From assembly GCF_020832325.1 (NCBI RefSeq), contig NZ_JAFIEU010000028.1:1-64000 (forward strand): a stretch of DNA of 64,000 nt, in the 5' to 3' direction. This DNA comes from Lunatimonas sp. GTDB taxonomy: Bacteria > Bacteroidota > Bacteroidia > Cytophagales > Cyclobacteriaceae. This document shows positions 18,899-27,258 of the stretch, piece after piece; within the stretch, counting starts at the first letter, position 1, and each line of letters begins with the position of its first letter. The position numbers and the translations under genes are program-made. Under the pieces are notes generated by a model. That model saw only the letters and a list, made by a program, of their open reading frames with translations. It did no database searches and was not told where the DNA came from.

Positions 18899-20251
18899 AT
18901 GAGTCAACATACGAGCATACTCGGTGCAGGCCTGATAGGCTCCCTTCTGGGCGTTTACCTGAAAAAGCGAGGTCTAGACGTGCATATATACGATAAAAGA
19001 CCAGATTGGCGTACCCTTCCCTCCAGCGCGGAAGGAAAATCCATCAACATGGCTATCAGCCATCGTGGTTGGAAAGCACTGGAAAAGGTAGGCCTAAGGG
19101 AAAAAGTGGAGGCCCACACCATCCCCATGTACGGAAGAAGGATACACGACGAACATGGTACTACCTATTTTCAGCCTTATGGTAAGCACGATGAAGCCAT
19201 CTATTCTGTCTCTAGAAATATCTTAAATAGCGTTCTACTCGACGAGGCTGAGCGTGCAGGTGTTGAGCTACATTTTGAGCACAAAGTGGAGCATGTAGAT
19301 GTAGCCCAAAACAAGGTCTATTTCTCACTGCCCGATGGGCAGGCCAAAGAGGGAGAAAGTTCGGTGATCATCGGTGCCGATGGAGCATTCTCCTCCTTGC
19401 GAAATGCCATGCAGAAACAAATGCGATTCAATTATCGGCAAGAATATATCAGCCACGGCTACAAAGAGCTAAGTATTCCCCCTACAGCTGATGGAGAGTT
19501 TGCGATGGATCCGAACGCCCTACATATATGGCCTCGGGGAAATTTTATGTTGATTGCGTTGCCCAATCAGGACAAATCCTTTACTTGCACCTTGTTTCTT
19601 CCCTTTGAAGACGAGAAAGTCTCTTTTGACAAGCTTCGAGATAAGCAGGATGTGGAGGGCTTTTTCAAGACGTACTTTGACGATGCCTATCAATTGATGC
19701 CCACACTCACCGCAGATTTTTGTAAGAACCAGACGGCAGCGTTGGTCAATATCGAGTGTTACCCATGGACAATCAATCATTGCTTGCTGATAGGTGATGC
19801 AGCCCATGCCATTGTGCCTTTTTACGGGCAAGGAATGAATAGCGGGTTTGAGGATTGTTTTATTTTAGATGGCCTAATAGAGAAGTATGGCACATTTTCT
19901 TGGGATTTGGTATTTGAAAAATTCCAAAAAACACGCAAGCCCGATACCGATGCGATCTGCAAATTGGCAATGGATAACTTCCGGGAGATGTGCGACCGTG
20001 TGGCGGACCCCCGTTTCCTGATCCGAAAGAAGATCGAAGCCAAACTTCACGAGATGTTTCCTTACGAGTGGGTGCCTTTATACAGCATGGTCACCTTCAC
20101 CGATATCAAGTATTCCGAAGCCTATGCCATTGGTAAGCTGCAAGAGGCCGTATTGGACAAAGTCATGAGAGACCCCTTTATCGCGCAAAAATGGGAAAAT
20201 TTAGACTATCATGCCATTTTGGATAATGTAGAGACTTCCAAGGCGGTCTAG
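18899..20251 (+). CDS. kmo: Kynurenine 3-monooxygenase
   Basis: The enzyme is an FAD-dependent hydroxylase that converts L-kynurenine to 3-hydroxykynurenine with NADPH and oxygen. The protein has 450 residues. The N-terminal dinucleotide fold (ILGAGLIGSLLGVYLKKRG, about 6-24), the DG motif (IIGADGAFSSLRNAM, about 160-174) and the second FAD motif (LLIGDAAHAIVPFYGQGMNSGFED, about 297-320) are intact. The C-terminal helical region is also present (PDTDAICKLAMDNFREM, then YSMVTFTDIKYSEA). It is the second gene after kynU and is followed by a strong terminator. Confidence 0.97.
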   Translation: MSQHTSILGAGLIGSLLGVYLKKRGLDVHIYDKRPDWRTLPSSAEGKSINMAISHRGWKALEKVGLREKVEAHTIPMYGRRIHDEHGTTYFQPYGKHDEAIYSVSRNILNSVLLDEAERAGVELHFEHKVEHVDVAQNKVYFSLPDGQAKEGESSVIIGADGAFSSLRNAMQKQMRFNYRQEYISHGYKELSIPPTADGEFAMDPNALHIWPRGNFMLIALPNQDKSFTCTLFLPFEDEKVSFDKLRDKQDVEGFFKTYFDDAYQLMPTLTADFCKNQTAALVNIECYPWTINHCLLIGDAAHAIVPFYGQGMNSGFEDCFILDGLIEKYGTFSWDLVFEKFQKTRKPDTDAICKLAMDNFREMCDRVADPRFLIRKKIEAKLHEMFPYEWVPLYSMVTFTDIKYSEAYAIGKLQEAVLDKVMRDPFIAQKWENLDYHAILDNVETSKAV

Positions 20252-20280
20252 TTAGGATCTTTTAACCGGTATTTGCACAT

Positions 20281-20319
20281 GGTGCCATCCCAAGCTAACT
20301 AGGGATGGCACCGTTTTTT
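20281..20319 (+). terminator. Terminator after kynU-kmo
   Basis: An 11-bp perfect GC-rich stem (GGTGCCATCCC with GGGATGGCACC, loop 10 nt) is followed by GTTTTTTG. It lies between the convergent kmo and the desulfhydrase-like gene. Confidence 0.92.
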
Positions 20320-20329
20320 GTCGATGGGT

Positions 20330-21250
20330 TTAGTCCGGATAGAGTCTTTGGTTCCACCGCCACTCAAATCCAGCAATCCCCTGTAGTCCCCCTGAATGGA
20401 TCATCAGGATACGACTGCCCGGAGGAAAGTAATCTTTTTCCAAGAGATCCAGGATACCCATAACCATCTTTCCCGTATAGATAGGGTCCAAGGGGATGCC
20501 TGTTGCGCGGTTAAAATCCCGCATGACTTTTAGCAATGTTGCATTGTGCTTAGCATATCCACCGCAGTGGTAATCGGTGAAAATTTCCCATTGCCCCAAA
20601 GGTTCAAGTTGGTGTTCCAAAAGTAAAGCTTCGAAATCCTTGAGGACAAATTGTCCTTTTAGCGAGGAAAATCCCAGTACCCGCTGCTTTGGCGCGGCAG
20701 CAGCCAGTATCCCGGCGAGTGTGCCTCCGGTGCCAATAGAAGCACATACAGTATCAAATGTCCGGTCCGAATCGCTCAGTATTTCCTGACACCCTAAAAT
20801 AGCCAAGCCGTTGGTGCCACCTTCGGGGATCAGGTAGAAGTCACCAAAGCGCTCCCGCAGCATTTCCAGCACCCAAGAGGTTGACTTTTGGCGGTAGGTG
20901 CTGCGCGCCATAGGAAATAGGGCCATACCCATCTCGCTAGCGGCACGAAGGGTTGGGTTTAGAGGTTCGTCAACTTCCCCTCGGATGCAGCCGACAATCT
21001 CCAGACCAGCTAGGTGCGCCGCGGCGGCGGCGGCATAAATGTGGTTCGAAAAAGCACCCCCAAAAGTAAGCAGTCGCTTTGCGCCTTTGTTTTGGGCATG
21101 GACGATTGTATGCTTAAGCTTGTAGTACTTGTTGCCCGAAAGCAGCGGGTGAATCAGATCTAGGCGCTTTACATACCACTCCACTTTTTTGGTTTCCAAG
21201 ATGGGCAGGACAACTTGCTGAAGGGGTGTTTGGGCGGCGGCAGGGAACAT
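20330..21250 (-). CDS. ACC deaminase / D-cysteine desulfhydrase family enzyme
   Basis: The protein is a PLP fold-type II enzyme of about 306 residues from the ATG at 21250; ATG 21271 adds seven residues. The substrate-binding N-terminus has VEWYVKRLDLIHPLLSGNKYYKLK, with the Schiff-base lysine expected in the SGNKYYKLK motif (about residues 40-48). Next are LLTFGGAFSNHIYAAAAAA and the phosphate-binding glycine loop ASIGTGGTLAGILAA (about 175). The C-terminus has GLQGIAGFEWRW. Members act on 1-aminocyclopropane-1-carboxylate, D-cysteine or related amino acids; Bacteroidota members are usually only annotated at family level. The exact substrate cannot be read here. The gene is convergent with kmo and divergent from the pseudouridine synthase. 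Confidence 0.85.
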   Translation of the reverse strand: MFPAAAQTPLQQVVLPILETKKVEWYVKRLDLIHPLLSGNKYYKLKHTIVHAQNKGAKRLLTFGGAFSNHIYAAAAAAHLAGLEIVGCIRGEVDEPLNPTLRAASEMGMALFPMARSTYRQKSTSWVLEMLRERFGDFYLIPEGGTNGLAILGCQEILSDSDRTFDTVCASIGTGGTLAGILAAAAPKQRVLGFSSLKGQFVLKDFEALLLEHQLEPLGQWEIFTDYHCGGYAKHNATLLKVMRDFNRATGIPLDPIYTGKMVMGILDLLEKDYFPPGSRILMIHSGGLQGIAGFEWRWNQRLYPD

Positions 21251-21311
21251 ACTCAATGATTTAAACACCAAAAGTAGGATTTTCTACCCATGTATGGGTT
21301 AGATTTGCGGG

Positions 21312-22355
21312 ATGATAACAGATTTGCAAGGCGAGGATGATTTTTCGGAAGAGGACGATTCCGAGGTAACCCACTTTGAACTCAAGGTGGACAAGGGACA
21401 GGAGATGGTGCGTATTGACCGTTTTCTCGCGGATAAGACGGCCAATTTTAGCAGGAGCAAAGTACAGCAGGCGATCGATAACGAAGTGATCAAGGTAAAT
21501 GGTCTTCCCGTCAAGTCTAATTATAAGGTAAAGCCGGGTGATTTGATCAGCTACTGGCTTGCCAAGACGCCCCGTCCTACCGATGTGGTACCGGAGCCCA
21601 TTCCCTTGGATATCCTATATGAAGACGATCACCTGCTCGTGGTAAACAAACCGGCAGGTATGGTGGTACACCCTGCCCATGGCAATTGGACAGGAACTTT
21701 GGTCAACGGACTCGCCTATTATTTCAATCAATTGCCCGAGTTGCCCGGAAACTCCGGCAGACCGGGTTTGGTACACCGTATAGACAAAGATACCAGTGGC
21801 TTGCTGGTGGTGGCCAAATCCGAAAGAGCGATGACCCACCTCGCCGAGCAGTTTTTTGTCCATAGCATTGAGCGAACCTATCTGGCACTCGCTTGGGGTG
21901 AACCCGCAGAAGATCAGGGAACCGTCGATGTCCCGATCGGGCGCAGCGCCAAGGACCGGAAAGTCATGGATGCATTCCCCGAAGGAACCTATGGAAAGCG
22001 GGCGGTCACTCACTGGCAGGTGCTTAAGCGCCTTCGATACGTAAGCCTCCTATCCTGCCAACTGGAAACGGGTCGTACCCATCAGATTCGTATCCACATG
22101 AAATATGCCGGCCACCCCCTATTCAATGACGCGACCTACGGTGGGGATAAGATCCGAAAAGGCACCCAGTTTTCAAAGTACAAGACCTTCGTCCAAAATT
22201 GCTTCAAGATGCTTCCCCGGCAGGCCCTTCACGCCAAGTCACTGGGTTTCGTTCATCCCATTACCGGCGAAAAAATGTACTTTGAAACCCCCCTCCCACA
22301 GGATATGGCGGACGTTATCCGTAAATGGGAAGAATATGTAAACCAAATGCCCTAA
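21312..22355 (+). CDS. RluD-type 23S rRNA pseudouridine synthase
   Basis: The protein has 347 residues. An acidic N-terminus precedes an S4 RNA-binding domain (IDRFLADKTANFSRSKVQQAIDNEVIKVNG, about 35-64). The RluA-family catalytic domain follows, with DDHLLVVNKPAGMVVHPA (about 105-122) and the motif HRIDKDTSGLLVVAK, in which Asp158 is the expected catalytic residue. LLSCQLETGRTHQIRIHM and GHPLFNDATYGG are the usual C-terminal motifs. RluD modifies positions in helix 69 of 23S rRNA (1911, 1915 and 1917 in E. coli). The family call is solid; the exact sites are inferred. Confidence 0.93.
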   Translation: MITDLQGEDDFSEEDDSEVTHFELKVDKGQEMVRIDRFLADKTANFSRSKVQQAIDNEVIKVNGLPVKSNYKVKPGDLISYWLAKTPRPTDVVPEPIPLDILYEDDHLLVVNKPAGMVVHPAHGNWTGTLVNGLAYYFNQLPELPGNSGRPGLVHRIDKDTSGLLVVAKSERAMTHLAEQFFVHSIERTYLALAWGEPAEDQGTVDVPIGRSAKDRKVMDAFPEGTYGKRAVTHWQVLKRLRYVSLLSCQLETGRTHQIRIHMKYAGHPLFNDATYGGDKIRKGTQFSKYKTFVQNCFKMLPRQALHAKSLGFVHPITGEKMYFETPLPQDMADVIRKWEEYVNQMP

Positions 22356-22386
22356 AAAGTCTTTAGGAAATCAATAAAAATCCCTG

Positions 22387-22406
22387 CCATATTTTATATG
22401 GTTTTA
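22387..22406 (+). terminator. Weak AT-rich hairpin after the pseudouridine synthase gene
   Basis: CCATAT-TTT-ATATGG is a perfect 6-bp hairpin followed by TTTTAT, about 30 bases beyond the stop codon. Its low GC content makes termination uncertain. Confidence 0.35.
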
Positions 22407-22497
22407 TGTAATACGCACGAATAAGGCCTTGTTTTTAAAAATAATGTAAAAAAACATCTTTTTTGATCAATTAATTTTCTTAAAAGGATGCTTTTAT

Positions 22498-22505
22498 TAG
22501 ATTTG
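22498..22505 (+). promoter_or_regulatory. -7 box of the structured tRNA-like RNA
   Basis: TAGATTTG matches TAnnTTTG exactly and lies 43 bases ahead of the RNA's 5' acceptor strand. The tRNA-Gly/tRNA-Leu promoter at 50.3 kb shows the same kind of distance (49 bases). A TTTT run 19 bases upstream stands where TTTG would be expected. Confidence 0.6.
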
Positions 22506-22548
22506 TTGCAACAAAAGCAAACGCGCTTAAGGTTACCACAAACGATCC

Positions 22549-22693
22549 TGTAGGATGTTGAAATTGGCAGACAAGCCCTCCTGTCTCGGGGGTGGAGGAT
22601 CCAGATTTATCTGGTGCACTGGATAAAGCACACATCGAGCTCAATGTGTTGCCTAACAGCTCCGTGGAGGTTCGAGTCCTTCTCCTACAGCCA
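22549..22693 (+). ncRNA. tRNA-like RNA with a 73-nt structured variable arm and Asp-type identity elements
   Basis: The 145-nt RNA folds as a class II tRNA. The 7-bp acceptor is perfect (TGTAGGA 22549-22555 with TCCTACA 22683-22689), with discriminator G22690 and an encoded CCA. The D arm is TTG/CAA with loop AAATTGGCAGA, one layout with the tRNA-Leu at 50539. The anticodon stem is CCCTC/GGGGG around loop CTGTCTC (22581-22587, anticodon GTC). The T arm is GGAGG-TTCGAGT-CCTTC. Between the anticodon and T arms lie 73 bases closed by TGGAG/CTCCG (22593-22597 with 22660-22664). Inside are hairpins CCAGA-TTTA-TCTGG (22601-22614) and GCACACAT/ATGTGT(T)GC (22628-22652). G34, U35, C36, C38, G73 and G2:C71 are AspRS identity elements in E. 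coli. U37 is abnormal for a decoding tRNA. Function unknown. Confidence 0.8.
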
Positions 22694-22709
22694 TATACGA
22701 AACCGTACC

Positions 22710-22765
22710 AAAGAAACGTTTATAGAGGAAATGACTACTTTCCGACTGAACGTTTCTTTTTTTTT
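22710..22765 (+). terminator. Terminator of the tRNA-like RNA
   Basis: AAAGAAACGTT (22710-22720) pairs with AACGTTTCTTT (22749-22759) over 11 bp. An inner GGAAA/TTTCC helix extends the hairpin. Nine T residues (22757-22765) follow or overlap the stem end. It begins 17 bases after the CCA and closes an independent RNA transcription unit before the AsmA-like gene. Confidence 0.85.
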
Positions 22766-22832
22766 GCCTTTGCGCATGATCCACTATTTTTTGAATTATA
22801 TTGATTTAATTTTGTGTTTGTAAGAAGTTGCT

Positions 22833-25800
22833 ATGGGCGTTGTTACCGAGGATAAAATACGTGTAAAAAAGGGAATGCGGGTGCTGTTGTACGTGCTGCT
22901 CTTTCTGATTGTCTTGGTGGCTGTAGCCCAGGCCGTCTTTTATTTTGGTTCCGATCGCCTGCTTAGGGGATATGTTCAGCGTCAGGTAGACGAAGTATCC
23001 GGTGGCAAATACCACGTTGAGTTTGAGGAATTTCAGATTTCCCTGCTGGAGCGCGGCTTTTACTTGAAGGGGTTTTCGCTTAGCCCAGTAGACAGTACAC
23101 TCTTCGAAGAAATCCATGCGACCGTTTATAAGGTGGAAATACCGGAAATTAGTGTCAAGGGATTGGGGTTCCGATTTGGCGAAAAAATCCTGACCGTAGG
23201 GCGGATTAGACTCAAGGAACCCATGGTTCGTTTTCAGCAGCCCAGCGACGGTGAAGAGGAGGAGGTAGAGGAAGTAACACCCTTACGACAGCTGGAGTTG
23301 GAAATTCAGCGGTCCTTTGGAGACAACCTCAAAGATATCCTAATCCGGGAGGTGTATATCGATGATGCTGACCTGTTACTAGTGAATTTTATCAGCCAAA
23401 AGTCCATCACTGCGGATGAAACCAGCCTTTATGTAAGGAACCTACAGCTTGCCCAAGTAGATCAGGCTATTCCTTTCAATGCGGAGGGGTTTGAATTTGA
23501 TTTGAGGAACTTTGAAATGCTGCTGGCCGACAGTATTCATTTGGTATCCGCCACATCGGTGCGGATTTCTTCCTTAGACAAAGCGATCACGGTAGATAAA
23601 GTCCGCATCATTCCCGATCGGGATCGGGAAGCCGCAGTGTATTACGAGATTGATCTAGATAACCTAGAGCTGAGAGACGCGGATATTGATCAGATTTTTT
23701 ATACCTCTGACGTGAACATCGGAAACCTGCGCCTAGTGGGGCCGCACTTTGTGCTTTATACGGACCGTATCGTCGCCGAGGGCGATGAATTGAATGCGGA
23801 TGTAAATCTGTATGACCTGATACAGGATATTCTTTCTTCCATTTCTATTGAAAATCTGAACATTCAGTCGGGGTATTTTTTGCAGCGCGGTATTGAAGAT
23901 CCAAACAAAAACCGGATAGAAGCGGAGGAGATTTTCTTCCATATGATGCAGGTTTATATAGGTTCGGACTTATCCCGCCGAGAAAACCAGTTTTTTTATG
24001 CCAATGAAGCCGAACTGGACATCTCTCAAGTCCGGTTGGCACTGGCGGATGGCATTCACTGGGTGACGGGAGAAAGTGTGATGATTTCTTCTATGGAGGA
24101 TAAGGTTTCTATGGAGCGAATTCGGATTATGCCGGAGTTGGCTTCGGGAGAAGATCCTGACATACCCCTGTTTGAAATCGAGGTGCCCTTTCTGAATTTC
24201 AATAACGCCAACTTAAAGAAAGTATACAACGAAAACATTGTAGACGTGGAAGAGCTGCGCATCACGTCGCCCAGAGTGGTGTTTCGAGACCTGAAAGGCA
24301 AGGAAGGGGGGCAACCGGCGAGCACCGCTTCCATACAGGATTTGGTAAAGGAATACCTGAGGGCAGTATATGTGCAAAATTTGGAAATCACTGAAGGTAG
24401 ACTGGTTATGGACAACCACCTCCGCGTACGGCAAGATAGTCTTTCCTTTGGAAATATTAACCTGCTGCTTCGCAATTTCCAGTTGGACGACAACGTGGAA
24501 GCGGATATGGACAACAAGCTTTTTTACGCCGAACACCTGCGGCTGGATATAGAAGATTACGCCTTGAAACTTTCCGATAACCTTCACCTTTTCACCGCAG
24601 ACCGTATCCTAATTGACACCGAAAGTGAGCTGCTGGATATTGAAGGCTTTCGGTTAGCGCCATTTTCCAAAGAGGATGTGCCCGGACTGCTGGAGCGCTA
24701 TGGCCGCACCACCATATTGGATATGGAGATACCCCGGTTTACCGCATACGGAGTAGATATTACCACCGCCTACTTTGAGGAAAAGTTGAACGTTAAGCAC
24801 ATTGATATTCCCTCCCCAACGATCAAGTGGACCCGGTTTATGCAAAAGGAAGAAGAGGAGGCAGAACCAGGGGGAAGGGTTGAGCGTACAGATCTGTTCA
24901 ACCTACTTTCTACCTATTTCAGCGAGGTAAGCATAGACTCCTTGACCCTCAACCAAGGTTCTTTCGCGTACGACAACTTTGTCAACGAGGCTTTTCAGTC
25001 TTTTGCAGAAAACGATATTTCGGTTACCATTAAGAAGTTTTACCTGGACGAATATGTAGATATGTCTGAATCGGGGTTTCTCTTTGCCGAGGAACTGGAT
25101 ATAGGCCTGAATAACTACGTATTCAACATCGCGGATGGTAGGTATCAGGTGGTGGCTGACCGCATTGCCTTTAACTCGGCAAGGGAAGAGATATCTACTT
25201 TCAATGTGCGTCTAAGGCCTCAGAGAAAATTGGACGGCAAAGTTAGCATTTCGGCCACGATACCGGATATGAGCTTTGGAGGCGTGGACTTGGAGGCTTT
25301 TCTATTTGAAAACCGGCTAGAACTTGACCGCCTACGTTTGGTGGATGCAGATGTAAAGCTATCCATCAATCGGACGGTAGATGACGACGACGACGCCGGC
25401 CCAACGAGAAGGGACCGTAGCCTTCCCAAAACCATCGATGCGGTGCAAATTGGAGAAATCAGCGCCCAAAATGCTCGGCTAAATGTTTCCTACAACGAAG
25501 ATGGCAAAGACATAGACCTGATCAAGACAGGTATCAGTATAGCGTTTTCAGGATTTATGTTGGATTCCGTCAAGCTGGCAGATGGAGACATCGCCGCCTT
25601 GTTCCGAAACATGGCCTTGGAGGTGGATGATTTTTCACTAGCCCTAAAAGATAGCGTCCACACGGTAAATTTCTCCAATATTGAACTGGATGTGGACAAA
25701 GAACTGATCATATTAGATAATCTAAAAATCACCCCGAAACGCTTTGATACGGAGAAGGGACGCCCCGTGATACAAGCGACTGTTCCCCGGGCCAGTATTA

Positions 25801-27164
25801 CTACCAAATCCCTGCGGACGTTTCAACGAACCGGAGATCTAGACATCGCCCTATTGCTCCTGACCAATCCCCAATTATACGTGTACTTGGACAAAGACGA
25901 GATAGCTGTGCTCAAGCCGGAAGAGGAAAAGGAAAAAGTCCGTCAGGCAATATTACAGTCCTTCAATATCGCATCCCTTCAGATACAAGACGGTGAGTTG
26001 AGCATACGGGAAAAATCCAATCAAGAGGAAATCAATGGCCTAAGAAACATCAGCATGATGCTGACGGAATTGAGCTTTGACCTCACCAAGCCTCAGCAGA
26101 TCAACACCCAGTTTTTACTCAACAACGACTACCAGTTCGAACTGAACGACTACGAAATCAAGCTTCCCGATAGCCTCAATACCGTTTTCATCGAGAAGAT
26201 TTTATTGAGTCAAGATCAGCTGATCGTGGAAGGAGTGTCGTTGATGCCACGTTATGGGCGGTATCACTATGCCCGCAGGGTAGGCGAGCAAGTGGATGTC
26301 GCTGAGGTGCGGATAGAGCGAATGGTTTTTGACGGGTTGGTTGTAAATGCCTTTATTGATAGCCAAAAAATCGTCGCATCCTCGATGCGGATCAGTAACC
26401 CCACGGCATTTATGTTTCGAGATAAGCGTATGCCCCGTGCAGAGGATATTTTCCGGAAAATGCCGCAGCAGCTCATGCGGGAAATTGAAGCCTACGTGGA
26501 AGTGGAAGAGATACTGGTGGAAAACGGATCGGTGACTTACGAGGAATTTCCGGAAAACGGGATGATTCCCGGCCGTATTTCCTTTACCAGCATGGAGGCA
26601 TCGCTGCGGCCCTTTCAACTCAGCAAGGAACAAGGCCCAAGGGAAACCATGCGACTGGACGCAACCATGATGCTAAACCATGCTGCCCGACTAAATGTGA
26701 ACCTGCTTTTGGGCTTCGATGATCCGTATCCCGTTAAGGTAGAAGCATCTGTGGGCGAGTTTGAGCTATCCGAGATCAATTCCATCCTAGAGACCAATGC
26801 CTTTATCACCGTCGAATCGGGACTCATTCGGGGAGGGGAATGGCACTTTACGGCTGATAAAAATCGTGCTATTGGAGAAATGACCCTGCGCTACAACGAC
26901 CTGAAGGTGCGTTTACTGGACGAGCGAACCCTCGAGGTGGCACGCGGCCGAAAGGGTGTGCTTACTTTTGTGGTGAATGCGCTCGCGCTGCGCAGCAATA
27001 ATCCACGGAAGCTCTTTAACCGCTTGGTAAGCTCCAACATCTATCACCGTAGAGATACAGATAAGTTTATATTCAACTACATGTGGAAGGCTACTTTTTC
27101 GGGGTTGATGGGAAGCTCGGGAATCTCCCAACCCAAAATTCCCAGAAAAGAGGAAGACGAGTAG
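22833..27164 (+). CDS. Giant AsmA/DUF748-like envelope protein
   Basis: The protein has 1443 residues. One N-terminal membrane helix (VLLYVLLFLIVLVAVAQAVFYF, about 18-39) is followed by a very long periplasmic region. It is built from repeating units of about 150-180 residues with recurring phrases such as LRLDIEDYALKLSDNLHLF, ELDIGLNNYVFNIADGRY, ADSIHLVSATSVRISS and YEIKLPDSLNTVFIEKI. The C-terminal 250 residues (MRLDATMMLNHAARLNVNLLLGF, FELSEINSIL, then VESGLIRGGEWHF) match AsmA/DUF748 proteins. These are relatives of TamB/YhdP proposed to form lipid-conducting bridges between the membranes. The -7 box TAATTTTG (22807-22814) lies 18 bases before the ATG, so the gene has its own promoter. 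The role in lipid transport is inference. Confidence 0.75.
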   Translation: MGVVTEDKIRVKKGMRVLLYVLLFLIVLVAVAQAVFYFGSDRLLRGYVQRQVDEVSGGKYHVEFEEFQISLLERGFYLKGFSLSPVDSTLFEEIHATVYKVEIPEISVKGLGFRFGEKILTVGRIRLKEPMVRFQQPSDGEEEEVEEVTPLRQLELEIQRSFGDNLKDILIREVYIDDADLLLVNFISQKSITADETSLYVRNLQLAQVDQAIPFNAEGFEFDLRNFEMLLADSIHLVSATSVRISSLDKAITVDKVRIIPDRDREAAVYYEIDLDNLELRDADIDQIFYTSDVNIGNLRLVGPHFVLYTDRIVAEGDELNADVNLYDLIQDILSSISIENLNIQSGYFLQRGIEDPNKNRIEAEEIFFHMMQVYIGSDLSRRENQFFYANEAELDISQVRLALADGIHWVTGESVMISSMEDKVSMERIRIMPELASGEDPDIPLFEIEVPFLNFNNANLKKVYNENIVDVEELRITSPRVVFRDLKGKEGGQPASTASIQDLVKEYLRAVYVQNLEITEGRLVMDNHLRVRQDSLSFGNINLLLRNFQLDDNVEADMDNKLFYAEHLRLDIEDYALKLSDNLHLFTADRILIDTESELLDIEGFRLAPFSKEDVPGLLERYGRTTILDMEIPRFTAYGVDITTAYFEEKLNVKHIDIPSPTIKWTRFMQKEEEEAEPGGRVERTDLFNLLSTYFSEVSIDSLTLNQGSFAYDNFVNEAFQSFAENDISVTIKKFYLDEYVDMSESGFLFAEELDIGLNNYVFNIADGRYQVVADRIAFNSAREEISTFNVRLRPQRKLDGKVSISATIPDMSFGGVDLEAFLFENRLELDRLRLVDADVKLSINRTVDDDDDAGPTRRDRSLPKTIDAVQIGEISAQNARLNVSYNEDGKDIDLIKTGISIAFSGFMLDSVKLADGDIAALFRNMALEVDDFSLALKDSVHTVNFSNIELDVDKELIILDNLKITPKRFDTEKGRPVIQATVPRASITTKSLRTFQRTGDLDIALLLLTNPQLYVYLDKDEIAVLKPEEEKEKVRQAILQSFNIASLQIQDGELSIREKSNQEEINGLRNISMMLTELSFDLTKPQQINTQFLLNNDYQFELNDYEIKLPDSLNTVFIEKILLSQDQLIVEGVSLMPRYGRYHYARRVGEQVDVAEVRIERMVFDGLVVNAFIDSQKIVASSMRISNPTAFMFRDKRMPRAEDIFRKMPQQLMREIEAYVEVEEILVENGSVTYEEFPENGMIPGRISFTSMEASLRPFQLSKEQGPRETMRLDATMMLNHAARLNVNLLLGFDDPYPVKVEASVGEFELSEINSILETNAFITVESGLIRGGEWHFTADKNRAIGEMTLRYNDLKVRLLDERTLEVARGRKGVLTFVVNALALRSNNPRKLFNRLVSSNIYHRRDTDKFIFNYMWKATFSGLMGSSGISQPKIPRKEEDE

Positions 27165-27225
27165 CACATAGTGACGGACACGAAAAGTACTCCGGACAAA
27201 GTAGAAGGCCGTGCCATTTTTTTTT

Positions 27226-27233
27226 TAGATTTG
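27226..27233 (+). promoter_or_regulatory. pheS -7 box
   Basis: TAGATTTG matches TAnnTTTG exactly and lies 25 bases before the pheS start. It is identical to the -7 box of the tRNA-like RNA at 22498. No clear TTTG partner is seen about 20 bases upstream. Confidence 0.5.
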
Positions 27234-27258
27234 CAGTTCGTTAACTTCCCTAAGGGCT

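Noticed and set aside
22549-22693. Interpretation of the RNA as tmRNA or a Y RNA (YrlA) tRNA-mimic
   Set aside because: tmRNA lacks an anticodon stem and has a tag reading frame and pseudoknots. In YrlA the ends form the Ro-binding helix, not a 7-bp acceptor with CCA. Neither fits.
22592-22823. Open frames of about 70 codons reading through the tRNA-like RNA and its terminator
   Set aside because: They run through base-paired stems and the terminator hairpin, have no recognisable protein features, and the RNA structure explains the sequence better.
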